A stretch of 64,000 nucleotides of DNA. Source: a gamma proteobacterium HTCC2207 (lineage in GTDB: Bacteria; Pseudomonadota; Gammaproteobacteria; Pseudomonadales; Porticoccaceae). The stretch is from contig CAJJAU010000001.1 in NCBI GenBank assembly GCA_905182275.1, forward strand, positions 22,102-86,101. The letters run 5' to 3'. Position numbers and translations under genes: made by a program. The notes under the pieces were generated by a model that did no database searches, was not told the DNA's origin, and worked only from the letters and a program-made list of their open reading frames with translations. Below, one piece after another: positions 30,825 to 40,443 of this stretch. Numbering within the stretch: the stretch's first letter is position 1; each line of letters begins with the position of its first letter.

Positions 30825-33038
30825 ATGCGCCAATACTTATCAATGTTAACGGCTTTGGGCCTATTGTTTGTTGCCATGGCTTGGCATCCGAATACCGTGG
30901 CTAACACTGCCATCAAAACTGAAGATGGACAATCCTCAGTGTATCGTGAGGTACTTGAGCGTTTAGCGAGCCGGCATTACAGAACTCAGAAGGTGGATGA
31001 CAGGCTCTCCGAGCGTTATCTTGACGAATATATTGGTCTTCTCGATGCAGGCAAAAATTACTTGTTACAGTCTGATATCGACGAGTTTGAGCAGTGGCGA
31101 CTAAAGCTGGATGACTTGGCAAAACGCGGTAACATCAAGCCTGGATTTATCATGTTCAATCGCTTGCGAGACCGTGCTATAGCTCAGCTTCAGTCGAATA
31201 TTGCGGTACTAGATGACTCTGAGTTTCAATTTGATTACCAGGGTCAGAAGACCATTGTCTTGGATCCAGATGATCGCGAATGGTTTACCTCACCTGATGC
31301 CGCGTCGGTATTTTGGGAGAAGCGAATGACCGATGCGATGATTCGCCTACTACTCAACGAAAAGGACCCCGAAGAAGCCAGAGAATTGCTCACTAAGCGT
31401 TATAAGAATCAAATGAAACAATTTGACCAGCGTGACAGCCAAGATGTGTTTCAACTGTACGTTAACGCCCTGGGTTCTTTATATGATCCACATACCGCCT
31501 ACTTCAGCCCCAGAACCAATGAAAACTTTAAGATCAATATGTCTTTGTCGCTCACTGGTATTGGCGCAGAATTAACCACAGAGGATGATTACACCAAGGT
31601 TAGTCGCCTGATATCAGGAGGCCCTGCCGACATTCAAGGTTCTCTTAAAGCCGAGGATAAGATAGTCGGTGTTGGCCAGTCTGATAATGACATTGTCGAT
31701 GTTGTTGGCTGGCGCCTTGATGAGGTTGTTGAGCTTATTCGCGGTGAGAAAGACTCCACGGTGCGCCTTGAAATAATTCCATCTAAGGGCGATAGCAGCA
31801 ACACTAAAACTATATCGATTGTCAGAGACAAGGTAAAACTAGAGGACAAGTCAGCCCAGAGTAAGATTTTAGAGATAGACATGAATGGGCAGCAGTACAA
31901 ACTTGGGGTAATTGATATTCCCGCTTTCTATATGGATTTTGAAGCTTATAGAGCGCGAGATCCAGAGTACAAAAGTACCACTCGTGATGTTTATAACTTG
32001 GTTGAAGAATTAACCGAGGCCAAGGTTGATGGTATTGTCTTAGACTTGCGTAATAACGGTGGTGGCTCTCTCTATGAAGCCACGTCACTGACCGATTTGT
32101 TTATCGATTATGGGCCGGTAGTGCAGATTAGAGACGCCAAGCAAAAGGTGTACCGTAATCATCGCGCCTCGAGACGTGCGGCGTACAGCGGCCCTTTGAT
32201 TGTCGTGATCAATCGGCTCAGCGCATCAGCGTCAGAGATTTTTGCTGGCGCTCTACAAGATTATGGCCGCGCACTGATTGTTGGTACCCAGACTTTCGGT
32301 AAGGGTACCGTGCAAGATGTAACGGCGCTCAGTGAAGGTCAGCTTAAAATGACCATTTCTAAGTTCTATCGCGTGTCTGGCGACAGTACACAACACCGCG
32401 GCGTCATTCCTGACATTGCGTTTCCGTCCTTGCATGACATTGAGAAAATCGGTGAGAGCGAGCAGGACAATGCCCTACCCTGGGATCGCATTCATCGAGT
32501 ACCTCACCAAGCACAGGATCAGTTGAGCCCCTTTATCGCGCCTCTCACTAAGTCGCACCTGGAACGTCGCAGCGCTGACCCGGATTTAGCGAGTCTAGTA
32601 GAAAAAATCGAATTGAGTGATGCCTGGGGTACAGAAAAATCATTGTCACTAAACCTGGACAACCGACGAGCGCGAAGTGAGCGCTGGGATGTAGGGCTTT
32701 TCGAGTTAGAAAATCGTCGCTTGGTCGCCAAGGGTCTGGAGCCCTATGCGGATCTCACTGCATGGAAAGACAGTGGTGAAGACGCAGAAGAAAGCACTGA
32801 TTCAGAGGCTTCAGAGCAATCAACCGATGATTCTGAGCCACAGCAAGTAACTGGCGATACCGATGTCGAACTAGCGCTAGAACAGGCCAAAGAAGAAGAG
32901 GAAGACGAGGATATTGCCGAATCCGACCCTATGCTATTTGAAGCTGGTAAGGTATTGAGCGAGCAGATACAACTGCAGACACAAACTAATAGCCAGCGCT
33001 TAGCACTGATGAAAAAAACCGAAGAGACTAGTTTATGA
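30825..33038 (+). CDS. prc: carboxy-terminal processing peptidase Prc (Tsp)
   Basis: A roughly 737-residue periplasmic S41 serine protease that trims or degrades proteins from their C terminus. It begins with a signal peptide (YLSMLTALGLLFVAMAWHPNTVA). A PDZ domain lies near residues 235-320 (LTGIGAELTTEDDYTKV). Catalytic Ser is in RLSASASEIFAGAL near residue 469 and Lys in FGKGTVQD near 493. A long C-terminal extension is very acidic near residues 655-705. ATG 30825 has AAGGGA upstream; the TTG at 30801 gives a poorer signal peptide. It overlaps xth by 4 bases. Confidence 0.95.
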   Translation: MRQYLSMLTALGLLFVAMAWHPNTVANTAIKTEDGQSSVYREVLERLASRHYRTQKVDDRLSERYLDEYIGLLDAGKNYLLQSDIDEFEQWRLKLDDLAKRGNIKPGFIMFNRLRDRAIAQLQSNIAVLDDSEFQFDYQGQKTIVLDPDDREWFTSPDAASVFWEKRMTDAMIRLLLNEKDPEEARELLTKRYKNQMKQFDQRDSQDVFQLYVNALGSLYDPHTAYFSPRTNENFKINMSLSLTGIGAELTTEDDYTKVSRLISGGPADIQGSLKAEDKIVGVGQSDNDIVDVVGWRLDEVVELIRGEKDSTVRLEIIPSKGDSSNTKTISIVRDKVKLEDKSAQSKILEIDMNGQQYKLGVIDIPAFYMDFEAYRARDPEYKSTTRDVYNLVEELTEAKVDGIVLDLRNNGGGSLYEATSLTDLFIDYGPVVQIRDAKQKVYRNHRASRRAAYSGPLIVVINRLSASASEIFAGALQDYGRALIVGTQTFGKGTVQDVTALSEGQLKMTISKFYRVSGDSTQHRGVIPDIAFPSLHDIEKIGESEQDNALPWDRIHRVPHQAQDQLSPFIAPLTKSHLERRSADPDLASLVEKIELSDAWGTEKSLSLNLDNRRARSERWDVGLFELENRRLVAKGLEPYADLTAWKDSGEDAEESTDSEASEQSTDDSEPQQVTGDTDVELALEQAKEEEEDEDIAESDPMLFEAGKVLSEQIQLQTQTNSQRLALMKKTEETSL

Positions 33039-33859
33039 GCGCACCGGTTAAGGTAATTTCATTTAATGTTAACGGCATTCGCGCTAGATTACACCAGCTA
33101 GAGCATGTGCTTGCACAGCATAAGCCTGATGTTATTGGCCTTCAGGAAATTAAAGTTAGCGATGAAGATTTTCCCATCGAAGCGGTCACAGCAATGGGCT
33201 ATAAAGTGGACTTTTTTGGCCAAAAAGGCCACTACGGTGTGGCCATGTTGAGTAAAATTGATGCTACCGCAATCACCCGTGGATTTCCCACTGACAATGA
33301 AGATTCGCAACGTCGTATGATTCATGGCGAATATCACTTTAACAATCAAGTCTTACACGTGATCAATGGGTACTTTCCTCAAGGTGAGAGTCGCAAGCAC
33401 CCTACTAAGTTTCCGGCCAAAGAAAAGTACTATGCTGATCTAATGCGCTATGTAAAAGATACCTTTGGTGCCGATGACAAAGTCATTGTCATGGGTGATA
33501 TGAATGTGGCGGCCGCTGACGCTGATGTTGGCATCAAGCCTGAAAATGCTAAGCGCTGGTTACAGCGCGGAATATGCTGCTTTCTACCCGAGGAGCGTGA
33601 ATGGCTTAGCCGACTAATGGATTGTGGCCTTGTCGATACGTTCAGACATATGAATAGCCATGATGATACATCTTTTAGTTGGTTTGATTATCGTAGTCGC
33701 GGCTATGAACAAGAACCAAAGCGTGGCCTGCGTATTGACCTGGTGCTTGCTTCTAATGCGCTGATGAGCCACTTGGTTGGAACGGGCATAGACTTTGAAG
33801 CGCGAGCCTTTGAAAAGCCCTCAGATCACTGCCCTATTTGGGCCGACTTCAAACTGTAA
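33035..33859 (+). CDS. xth: exodeoxyribonuclease III
   Basis: A 274-residue Mg-dependent AP endonuclease and 3'-exonuclease for base excision repair. Motifs: SFNVNGIRARL, IGLQEIKV (catalytic Glu), GYFPQGESRKHPTKFPAKEKYY, VMGDMNVAAADADVG, and the terminal SDHCPIWADF with the catalytic Asp-His. ATG overlaps the prc stop (ATGA), so the two are translationally coupled; the pairing of a protease with a DNA repair enzyme is probably just local order. Confidence 0.95.
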   Translation: MSAPVKVISFNVNGIRARLHQLEHVLAQHKPDVIGLQEIKVSDEDFPIEAVTAMGYKVDFFGQKGHYGVAMLSKIDATAITRGFPTDNEDSQRRMIHGEYHFNNQVLHVINGYFPQGESRKHPTKFPAKEKYYADLMRYVKDTFGADDKVIVMGDMNVAAADADVGIKPENAKRWLQRGICCFLPEEREWLSRLMDCGLVDTFRHMNSHDDTSFSWFDYRSRGYEQEPKRGLRIDLVLASNALMSHLVGTGIDFEARAFEKPSDHCPIWADFKL

Positions 33860-33927
33860 GCGGTATTTTCCTCAGCCCTGTCAACCATATCAACCGCTTT
33901 ACGTTTTGAATACTTAAGGAGGCTAAT

Positions 33928-34440
33928 GTGGCCCAGCTTATGTCAGCTTTGATACCGATCGTTCTACTGACATTGTCCGTAGGCGCAGTGGCTGATTCTG
34001 GAGAGAATAAGGGTGGCGCAATAAACATAAACGAACCTGTGGTAACAAAAAGTAACGGTAGTCATCGTAAAAATGAGACTTTATTGGCTCAGAGCAATGC
34101 CAGAACCATCCGCACAGACCATGGCGCAGTGGCGGCAAAGCTAGCACGTAAACCAAGGCATAACAGCAGCTTTTGGGATGAGTTTTACAGTACAGAGAAG
34201 GTTTTCCTGTGGGTGCCTGTTAACTATAAGGGCACATTTAGACGGAGGGAAATATATAGGCAATATACTGGCGCTACTTCTGATCGTTTTTACATGCAGC
34301 ACTTGAAACACTACCAGAGGCAAGTTGACCACAAAAACCTGGCGACTGATCTTGGACATGATCCAAGTCAAGACTATGCAGAATGGCTGTACATAATGTA
34401 CCGCATTGATCTTGACGGTCTAGTGGATGGGGTCAATTAG
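33928..34440 (+). CDS. exported hypothetical protein upstream of sigma factor
   Basis: A 170-residue protein starting with GTG, 5 bases after AAGGAGG. A hydrophobic segment (LMSALIPIVLLTLSVGAVADS) is a likely signal peptide cleaved near residue 23. The rest is basic and polar, with an aromatic stretch FWDEFYSTEKVFLWVPVNYKG and no domain I recognize. Its stop lies 3 bases before the sigma-factor gene, so the three genes form one operon. It may be a periplasmic sensor or effector of the sigma factor (inference from position). Confidence 0.7.
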   Translation: MAQLMSALIPIVLLTLSVGAVADSGENKGGAININEPVVTKSNGSHRKNETLLAQSNARTIRTDHGAVAAKLARKPRHNSSFWDEFYSTEKVFLWVPVNYKGTFRRREIYRQYTGATSDRFYMQHLKHYQRQVDHKNLATDLGHDPSQDYAEWLYIMYRIDLDGLVDGVN

Positions 34441-34443
34441 CGA

Positions 34444-35070
34444 ATGAACACTAGTGGCGACAAACAAAATGAGTGTAATCAGGTGAGTATTACCAGCGAG
34501 CAAAAACAAGTCTCTGCCGAGTTGAGCTACAAAACCCTTGAAGAATTCCTAAAGTTTATTGAGAAGCGTGCATTTCATATGGCGCGCCTTAGCACCAGCC
34601 ACACCGAAGATGCCCACGATATCATTCAAGATGCAATGTACAAGCTGGTAGAGAAATACTCAGACAAAACGCCTACCGATTGGAAGCCTCTCTTTTATAG
34701 AATATTACACAGCAAAATTACTGACTATTACCGTCGCAAGTCGGTGCGAGATAAAGTTTTTCCGTGGAAAAAAGCAGACGATCAAGAGTCCGAAGATTAT
34801 CTGGCGGCGCAATTGAATCAAGGCATCAGCCTGAGTTCGGGCGAGCCGGCTAACATGCTGTTACGTGGGCAACATGCACAACAGCTTACTAACGCAATTC
34901 AACAACTACCATTGCGCCAACAGCAAGCTTTTATGTTGCGCTGCTGGGAGGGACTCAGTACTAAGGAGACAGCAACGGCCATGGGTTGTACTCAGGGAAG
35001 CGTGAAAACGCATTACTCAAGGGCTATGACGAGGCTGCGCGACATATTAGGAGAATATTATGAGCAATAA
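34444..35070 (+). CDS. ECF-type sigma-70 family RNA polymerase sigma factor
   Basis: A 208-residue sigma factor. Region 2 lies near residues 35-100 (AFHMARLSTSHTEDAHDIIQDAMYKLVE in part, and SKITDYYRRKSVRDK), and region 4 near 150-205 with LRQQQAFMLRCWEGLSTKETATAMGCTQGSVKTHYSRAMTRLRD split over the helix-turn-helix. It has no regions 1 or 3. The next gene, a short membrane protein, starts within its last codons. Related ECF operons in proteobacteria encode a similar small protein; the signal and regulon are unknown. Confidence 0.9.
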   Translation: MNTSGDKQNECNQVSITSEQKQVSAELSYKTLEEFLKFIEKRAFHMARLSTSHTEDAHDIIQDAMYKLVEKYSDKTPTDWKPLFYRILHSKITDYYRRKSVRDKVFPWKKADDQESEDYLAAQLNQGISLSSGEPANMLLRGQHAQQLTNAIQQLPLRQQQAFMLRCWEGLSTKETATAMGCTQGSVKTHYSRAMTRLRDILGEYYEQ

Positions 35071-35413
35071 AATTGACCAAGAAATCTACCAAGATGACTT
35101 AGAGTATATTGAGCAAAACACGCACAGTAGAGATTTGTTTCGACTAGCGCAGGCCCGGAGGGTCGCCATGAGCCAGACAAACAGACGGCCAAACATTAGT
35201 AACTGGTTAGCAGCCACTGCCTGCTGCTGTGGCCTCACGTTTCTTGTCATGGCGCCGCTCAATGACCAGTCGACACCCGCAGTAGAACCTATAGTGGCCG
35301 GTGTACAACTCATTGAATCAAGCGATGGCGAGGCTATTAGCGAATTTGACAGTATGGGCTTTTATTATTGGTTAGACATTTATGACGCAGAGTTAGTCGC
35401 TAATAATGACTAG
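35060..35413 (+). CDS. small membrane protein, possible anti-sigma factor (DUF3619-like)
   Basis: A 117-residue protein overlapping the sigma gene by 11 bases. A cytoplasmic N-terminal helix (residues 1-45, with SRDLFRLAQARRVAMSQ) precedes one hydrophobic segment (WLAATACCCGLTFLVMAPL, about residues 48-66) and a short periplasmic tail ending with FDSMGFYYWLDIYDAEL. The topology and place fit an anti-sigma factor, and the tail resembles DUF3619 proteins found after sigma genes. The anti-sigma role is inferred. Confidence 0.68.
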   Translation: MSNKIDQEIYQDDLEYIEQNTHSRDLFRLAQARRVAMSQTNRRPNISNWLAATACCCGLTFLVMAPLNDQSTPAVEPIVAGVQLIESSDGEAISEFDSMGFYYWLDIYDAELVANND

Positions 35414-35443
35414 CTGATGGTACACAGGTGTTACCTAGAAACT

Positions 35444-35469
35444 AAAAAAGGCCCCGGAGGGCCTTTTTT
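35444..35469. terminator. bidirectional rho-independent terminator
   Basis: AAAAAAGGCCC, loop CGGA, GGGCCTTTTTT: an 11-base perfect stem with A and T tracts on both sides. It lies between the convergent sigma-module and etfA genes and would stop transcription from both. Confidence 0.92.
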
Positions 35470-35495
35470 ATGTAGCAGATTTACTTAAGTAATCA

Positions 35496-36425
35496 CTACA
35501 GCGCTGCTTCAAACTCCGGTAAAGCATCGAACAGATCAGCAACCAAGCCATAATCAGCGACCGAAAATATCGGTGCATCTTCGTCTTTGTTTATCGCCAC
35601 AATGACTTTACTGTCCTTCATGCCCGCCAAGTGCTGTATCGCGCCTGAAATACCCACCGCGACATAGAGGTCTGGAGCGACGATCTTGCCCGTCTGCCCT
35701 ACCTGCATGTCGTTAGGTACAAAACCGGCATCAACCGCAGCGCGTGATGCTCCAATAGCGGCACCCAACTTGTCAGCTATGCCATCAAGAAGTGCAAAGT
35801 TTTCACCATTTCCCATGCCGCGTCCACCAGAGATAACCACTTCAGCTGCGGTCAATTCGGGACGGTCTGATTTAGCAACCGCTTCGCTAACAAAGCTTGA
35901 TTTACCGGCGTCATGCTCACCAGTCACTGCTTCTATAGCGGCAGCACCACCCTCTGCAGGACATGCATCAAATGCTGTTCCACGCACAACAATAACCTTG
36001 ATTGCATCACTACTTTTCACCGTGGCAATAACGTTACCCGCATAAATAGGACGCTTGAACGTATCGGCATCTACCACCGCAGAGATATCCGAGATTGCTT
36101 GAACGTCTAACAAGGCTGCAGCACGAGGCATAATGTTTTTAGCATTACTAGTCGAGGTTGCTAGAATATGGCTATAACCAGCGCCTAGATTTGCTACAAG
36201 AAGAGCAACATTTTCGGCCAAGGCGTGCGCATAAGCTGCAGAGTCAGCGAGTAGAACTTTAGCAACGCCCATTACCTGAGCGGCTTGATCAGCGACTGCG
36301 CTACACCCATGTCCTGCGACTAAAATATGCACATCACCACCGATAACACCAGCGGCAGTAACGGAATTTAAGGTTGCAACGTTTAAAGTGCTATTGTCGT
36401 GTTCAGCAACAATTAAAATACTCAT
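35496..36425 (-). CDS. etfA: electron transfer flavoprotein subunit alpha
   Basis: A 309-residue FAD-binding subunit. The N-terminal domain covers residues 1-185. The C-terminal FAD domain has [59 protein letters not shown] (read as the successive FAD contacts) and [18 protein letters not shown] takes electrons from acyl-CoA and other dehydrogenases and hands them to ETF:quinone oxidoreductase encoded just across. The ATG overlaps the etfB stop. Confidence 0.97.
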   Translation of the reverse strand: MSILIVAEHDNSTLNVATLNSVTAAGVIGGDVHILVAGHGCSAVADQAAQVMGVAKVLLADSAAYAHALAENVALLVANLGAGYSHILATSTSNAKNIMPRAAALLDVQAISDISAVVDADTFKRPIYAGNVIATVKSSDAIKVIVVRGTAFDACPAEGGAAAIEAVTGEHDAGKSSFVSEAVAKSDRPELTAAEVVISGGRGMGNGENFALLDGIADKLGAAIGASRAAVDAGFVPNDMQVGQTGKIVAPDLYVAVGISGAIQHLAGMKDSKVIVAINKDEDAPIFSVADYGLVADLFDALPEFEAAL

Positions 36426-37174
36426 GAGATCACCTTCGCTTCATTTTTCAGTTTATCAACTAATTGCGCAACATCATCAACCTTAATACCTGCTTGCCGC
36501 TCTGCTGGTAGCTCAACACTTAGCTGAGTCACTCTTGGCGTGACATCAACGCCGAGGTCTGCTGGAGTAGTGTTATCTAAAGGCTTCTTCTTTGCTTTCA
36601 TAATATTAGGAAGTGATGCGTAGCGCGGCTCATTCAATCGCAAATCAGCGGTTACAATCAATGGTAATGACAATGTGAGAGTCTGTAAGCCACCATCTAC
36701 TTCACGAGTCACACTGGCATTAGCGCCATCGATAACCAGCTCAGATGCAAAGGTAGCCTGGCCAATACCCATCAGGGCCGCCAGCATTTGACCTGTTTGA
36801 TTATTATCACCATCAATGGCCTGCTTGCCCATCAAGATGATATCGGGAGACTCTGCATCGCAAATCGCCTTTAAGCATTTAGCGATTGAAAGTGGTTCTA
36901 AGGTTTCATCGGTTGATACCAAAATAGCTCTGTCCGCGCCAAGTGCTAGGGCCGTACGCAACTGTTCTTGTGACTGCTGAGCGCCTACGGTGACCGCGAC
37001 TATTTCCGTCGCAACACCTTTCTCTTTGAGGCGCACAGCCTCTTCCACGGCTATCTCGCAGAACGGGTTAATCGACATTTTTACGTTCGCCAAGTCGACG
37101 CCACTACCGTCTGCTTTGGGCCTCACTTTAACGTTGTAATCAACGACGCGTTTAACGGCTACCAGAACTTTCAT
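36422..37174 (-). CDS. etfB: electron transfer flavoprotein subunit beta
   Basis: A 250-residue subunit carrying structural AMP. Motifs: [44 protein letters not shown] and [14 protein letters not shown], the last around the AMP site. ATG at 37174 is preferred because AAAGG sits 6 bases upstream, while it directly abuts the alternative ATG at 37180. Translated first, then etfA with a 4-base overlap. Confidence 0.97.
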   Translation of the reverse strand: MKVLVAVKRVVDYNVKVRPKADGSGVDLANVKMSINPFCEIAVEEAVRLKEKGVATEIVAVTVGAQQSQEQLRTALALGADRAILVSTDETLEPLSIAKCLKAICDAESPDIILMGKQAIDGDNNQTGQMLAALMGIGQATFASELVIDGANASVTREVDGGLQTLTLSLPLIVTADLRLNEPRYASLPNIMKAKKKPLDNTTPADLGVDVTPRVTQLSVELPAERQAGIKVDDVAQLVDKLKNEAKVIS

Positions 37175-37434
37175 GGTCATCCTTTCTAAATCAGTAAATA
37201 ATTTGGAGGCTGTAGCTGCTAAGCGTTGCTAGAAGCCAGTGTTTTCAGCTCGCTATAGTGCCCAAAAAGTGTAAATAAATCAACTCAGAAGTCACTCTGT
37301 TTCGACCCACGGGTCAGCTTTAAAACCGCATAAGCTCTATGAATTGCGCTTATTTATGTTCAATATAGTTTAGCCTGTATGATAAACTCGCAAGAATCAT
37401 ACTCAACGTGCAAATAGAATTCTGGAGTCGCAGT

Positions 37435-39078
37435 TTGGAAAGAGAATCAATGGAATACGATGTAGTCATTGTTGGTGCAGGCCCATCTGGGCTTTCAGCG
37501 GCAATTCGGCTTAAGCAGTTAAACTCAGAAATCACTGTTTGTGTGGTCGAGAAAGGGTCTGAAGTGGGCGCCCATATTCTGTCCGGCGCGGTTTTTGAAC
37601 CCAGAGCTTTGGACGAGTTGTTTCCCGACTGGAAAGAGCGAGGAGCACCGCTGCATACTGCAGTTAGCGAAGATAAGTTCTTTTTGTATACCGGTGCTAA
37701 AAGCGCTATCAAGCTACCAAACTTCATGATTCCTAAACCCACCCATAACGATGGTAACTATATCGTTTCCATGGGCACAGTATGTCGCTGGCTCGCTGAG
37801 CAAGCTGAGATGCTCGAGGTAGACGTATATCCAGGGTTTGCCGCATCAGAAGTGGTCTTCCATGAAGACGGTTCGGTGAAAGGCATTGCCACCGGTGACA
37901 TGGGTGTTGGGCACGACGGAGAGCAGAAAGCTAGCTATGCCCAAGGCATGGAACTACACGCAAAGTACACCCTATTTTCTGAAGGGTGCCGAGGCCACCT
38001 CGGAAAACAGCTTATTAAACGTTTTGATTTAGACAAAGACAGCGACCCACAGCACTACGGGCTGGGGATAAAAGAAATTTGGGAGATACCTGCAGACCAG
38101 CACCAAGAGGGCTTGGTTGTGCATGGTCTCGGCTGGCCGTTACAGGAATCAAGTAGCGGTGGCGGTGCATTTTTATATCACGCCGAGAAGAACCAGGTTT
38201 ACATTGGTCTGATTGCTGATCTGAACTATAGCAATCCACATATGAGCCCCTTTGAAGAATTTCAGCGATGGAAGCATCATCCGGAAACTCTCAAGTATTT
38301 AAAAGGCGGTTCAAGACTTACCTATGGGGCCAGAGCGATCATAAAAGGTGGGCTCAATTCGCTGCCTAAAATGAATTTCCCGGGTGGTTTGCTAATCGGA
38401 TGTGATGCTGGAACATTAAATTCAGTAAAAATAAAAGGCAACCACACTGCGATGAAAAGCGGCATGATCGCTGCGGAAACTATTGCAGAAGCGATGAAAT
38501 TAGGTGCGGAGGCACCCATAGATCTAATCGGTTTTGATGCGAACTTTAAAGCGTCATGGCTACATGAAGAACTTTATAAGTCACGCAATTTCTCCGGCTG
38601 GATGCACAAGTTTCCAATGCTCATAGGCTCTGCGTTCGTGTGGATAGAACAAAATATTTTTGGCGGCAAGATACCTTTCACTCTTCGCGACACACTGCCA
38701 GATCACAAGGCAATGAAACCGGCAGCAGACTGCAAGAAAATTGAGTATGCCAAACCCGACAATGTTATTAGCTTCGACAAAGCATCCTCTGTCTTTATGT
38801 CTAACACTAATCATGAAGAAGACCAGCCTTGTCACCTTACTTTAAAAGATGCTCAGCTCCCTATTGCTTATAACTTGGCGATGTTTGATGAGCCAGCACA
38901 GCGCTACTGCCCTGCTGGGGTATATGAGGTTGTTGCAAATGAAGATGGTAGTAACCGTTTTCAGATTAACGCGCAAAATTGTGTGCACTGTAAAACCTGC
39001 GATATTAAAGAACCCAGCCAAAATATTAATTGGATCGTTCCAGAAGGTGGCGGTGGGCCGAATTACCCGAACATGTGA
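37435..39078 (+). CDS. etfD: electron transfer flavoprotein-ubiquinone oxidoreductase
   Basis: About 547 residues; a membrane-surface flavo-iron-sulfur enzyme passing electrons from ETF to ubiquinone. It has an N-terminal FAD motif DVVIVGAGPSGLSAAIRL, VVEKGSEVGAHILSGAVFEP, and C-terminal 4Fe-4S cysteines in YCPAGVY and NCVHCKTCDIKEP. The TTG at 37435 is chosen because TGGAG lies 7 bases upstream and the resulting MERESMEYDVV aligns with the usual MEREYMEFDVV start of relatives; GTG 37408 and ATG 37450 are alternatives. Divergent from etfBA. Confidence 0.95.
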   Translation: MERESMEYDVVIVGAGPSGLSAAIRLKQLNSEITVCVVEKGSEVGAHILSGAVFEPRALDELFPDWKERGAPLHTAVSEDKFFLYTGAKSAIKLPNFMIPKPTHNDGNYIVSMGTVCRWLAEQAEMLEVDVYPGFAASEVVFHEDGSVKGIATGDMGVGHDGEQKASYAQGMELHAKYTLFSEGCRGHLGKQLIKRFDLDKDSDPQHYGLGIKEIWEIPADQHQEGLVVHGLGWPLQESSSGGGAFLYHAEKNQVYIGLIADLNYSNPHMSPFEEFQRWKHHPETLKYLKGGSRLTYGARAIIKGGLNSLPKMNFPGGLLIGCDAGTLNSVKIKGNHTAMKSGMIAAETIAEAMKLGAEAPIDLIGFDANFKASWLHEELYKSRNFSGWMHKFPMLIGSAFVWIEQNIFGGKIPFTLRDTLPDHKAMKPAADCKKIEYAKPDNVISFDKASSVFMSNTNHEEDQPCHLTLKDAQLPIAYNLAMFDEPAQRYCPAGVYEVVANEDGSNRFQINAQNCVHCKTCDIKEPSQNINWIVPEGGGGPNYPNM

Positions 39079-39089
39079 TTGCAGGCTAT

Positions 39090-39120
39090 AAAAAAGGGTG
39101 ATATGTTCTCGCCCTTTTTT
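39090..39120. terminator. rho-independent terminator of ETF-QO
   Basis: AAAAAAGGG, a 13-base loop, CCCTTTTTT. It follows the oxidoreductase stop by 11 bases and, being symmetrical, may also serve the convergent DUF1285 gene. Confidence 0.8.
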
Positions 39121-39131
39121 ATGGATAACAG

Positions 39132-39704
39132 TTAGGCAGCGTCACCCAATAAAAACTGCTGACCCATACTTGAGACAAATAATTGTTCGCCCTCACCCGT
39201 GTCCTTTACCTCCGCTAAACTGACTAACTGGTAGTAGGCATTTCTACTCAACAGACCTGTTAACCCATCACGAATCATCACCAACGGCACTGGCTCATCG
39301 GTTATTTTATTATGATCCACCCAAAGTGGATGATCTTTCCCAATCACCACATTGTCGCCGGTAGAGGTAATACAGGTAATCGCCTGTTCTCCACATCGGG
39401 TATTGATGTCAACTGAGGTGACGAAAAACGGCGCGACATCAACCTTAATACGCCACTTCTCCACAGGACTAACTAGGAAGTGTTCACCTTGTTCGTATTT
39501 GAGAATACTCGCAAAAAGTTTCACTAAAGGCGCACGCTTTATTTCCCCGCCCTCGTGAATCCAGCGTCCTTCACGATCAATAATCAGATCCATGTCCCCA
39601 GATAACTCTGGATTCCAGCGATGCACAGGGGGCAATGACTGACGCGATTGATCCTGCTCAGAGAGGACATCGGAGAACAGCTTATCGAGTTCCTTAGCAA
39701 TCAT
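39132..39704 (-). CDS. DUF1285 domain-containing protein
   Basis: A 190-residue cytosolic protein. The DUF1285 pattern is visible as VHRWNPELSGDMDLIIDREGRWIHEGGEIKRAPLVKLFASIL (in parts) and FLVSPVEKWRIKVDVAPFFVTSV. The structure known for the family is two small lipocalin-like barrels, role unknown. Its ATG overlaps the stop of the preceding TetR gene by one base (TAATG), so the two are coupled. Confidence 0.87.
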   Translation of the reverse strand: MIAKELDKLFSDVLSEQDQSRQSLPPVHRWNPELSGDMDLIIDREGRWIHEGGEIKRAPLVKLFASILKYEQGEHFLVSPVEKWRIKVDVAPFFVTSVDINTRCGEQAITCITSTGDNVVIGKDHPLWVDHNKITDEPVPLVMIRDGLTGLLSRNAYYQLVSLAEVKDTGEGEQLFVSSMGQQFLLGDAA

Positions 39705-40396
39705 TATTGCGTTGGCTTAGGTGTTTTATCACCTGCCTGATGATACTGGCCACGGTTACCCATAGTCACGCCAATACTAGAAATAAAACCCATCAGCGCA
39801 GGAGTGTCCTCGCGGTCACCCCAGCTCTTATTGAAGCAGAGTTCGACAGCGCCTTGGGCTAAGGCCCAGCATGATAGATAGTGATAGTGTGGAGGTACAT
39901 CTTCGAGAATACCCTCGCTAATGAGTTTGGTAATCATGCTACCAAGCGCATCCTCATGGGACCGCCGAATACAAGAAAACTCGTCAAGCTGAGACTTGAT
40001 ATCATCAGCATCGACGAGCCTATCTTCTAATTTTTGAACTAACCGATCTAGCTCTGGGCGCTCGAGGCGGGAATCGAAGTAAGCTTTGGATACGGCACCT
40101 GGGTCACCGTGTTCGGCTTCCTCAAGCGCCTGAGCTAAACGCCGCGCGATCCTACGTTCATAATCCAACATTATTCTCACTAAAATCTCATTTTTAGTCA
40201 AAAAATGTTTATATACAGTGCCTTTGCCAATTCCTGCTTTACTGGCAATTTTGGACACCGTCACTCGATCAATATTTTCAGCAATTAATAATTCTAGGGC
40301 GGCGTGAACGATCTTTTCTTCACGCGCCATGAAAATTTTCTTTTTTTCACGAATGCGGTTCGAGCTAGATATGTTTCCCTGCGTCAAATGTTTCAC
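39704..40396 (-). CDS. TetR/AcrR-family transcriptional regulator
   Basis: Up to 230 residues. The helix-turn-helix is at about residues 42-75 (TVSKIASKAGIGKGTVYKHFLTKNE). The start is uncertain: GTG 40396 has its AGGAG too close, and ATG 40330 (MAREEKIVHAALE) is a plausible shorter start with only weak ribosome binding. The C-terminal domain has no recognizable ligand motif. Coupled with DUF1285; its targets are unknown. Confidence 0.85.
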   Translation of the reverse strand: MKHLTQGNISSSNRIREKKKIFMAREEKIVHAALELLIAENIDRVTVSKIASKAGIGKGTVYKHFLTKNEILVRIMLDYERRIARRLAQALEEAEHGDPGAVSKAYFDSRLERPELDRLVQKLEDRLVDADDIKSQLDEFSCIRRSHEDALGSMITKLISEGILEDVPPHYHYLSCWALAQGAVELCFNKSWGDREDTPALMGFISSIGVTMGNRGQYHQAGDKTPKPTQ

Positions 40397-40443
40397 TCCT
40401 CAACTGTCAGTCTACCAGAGGTGTGCTTGGTTAGCACAGCTTG

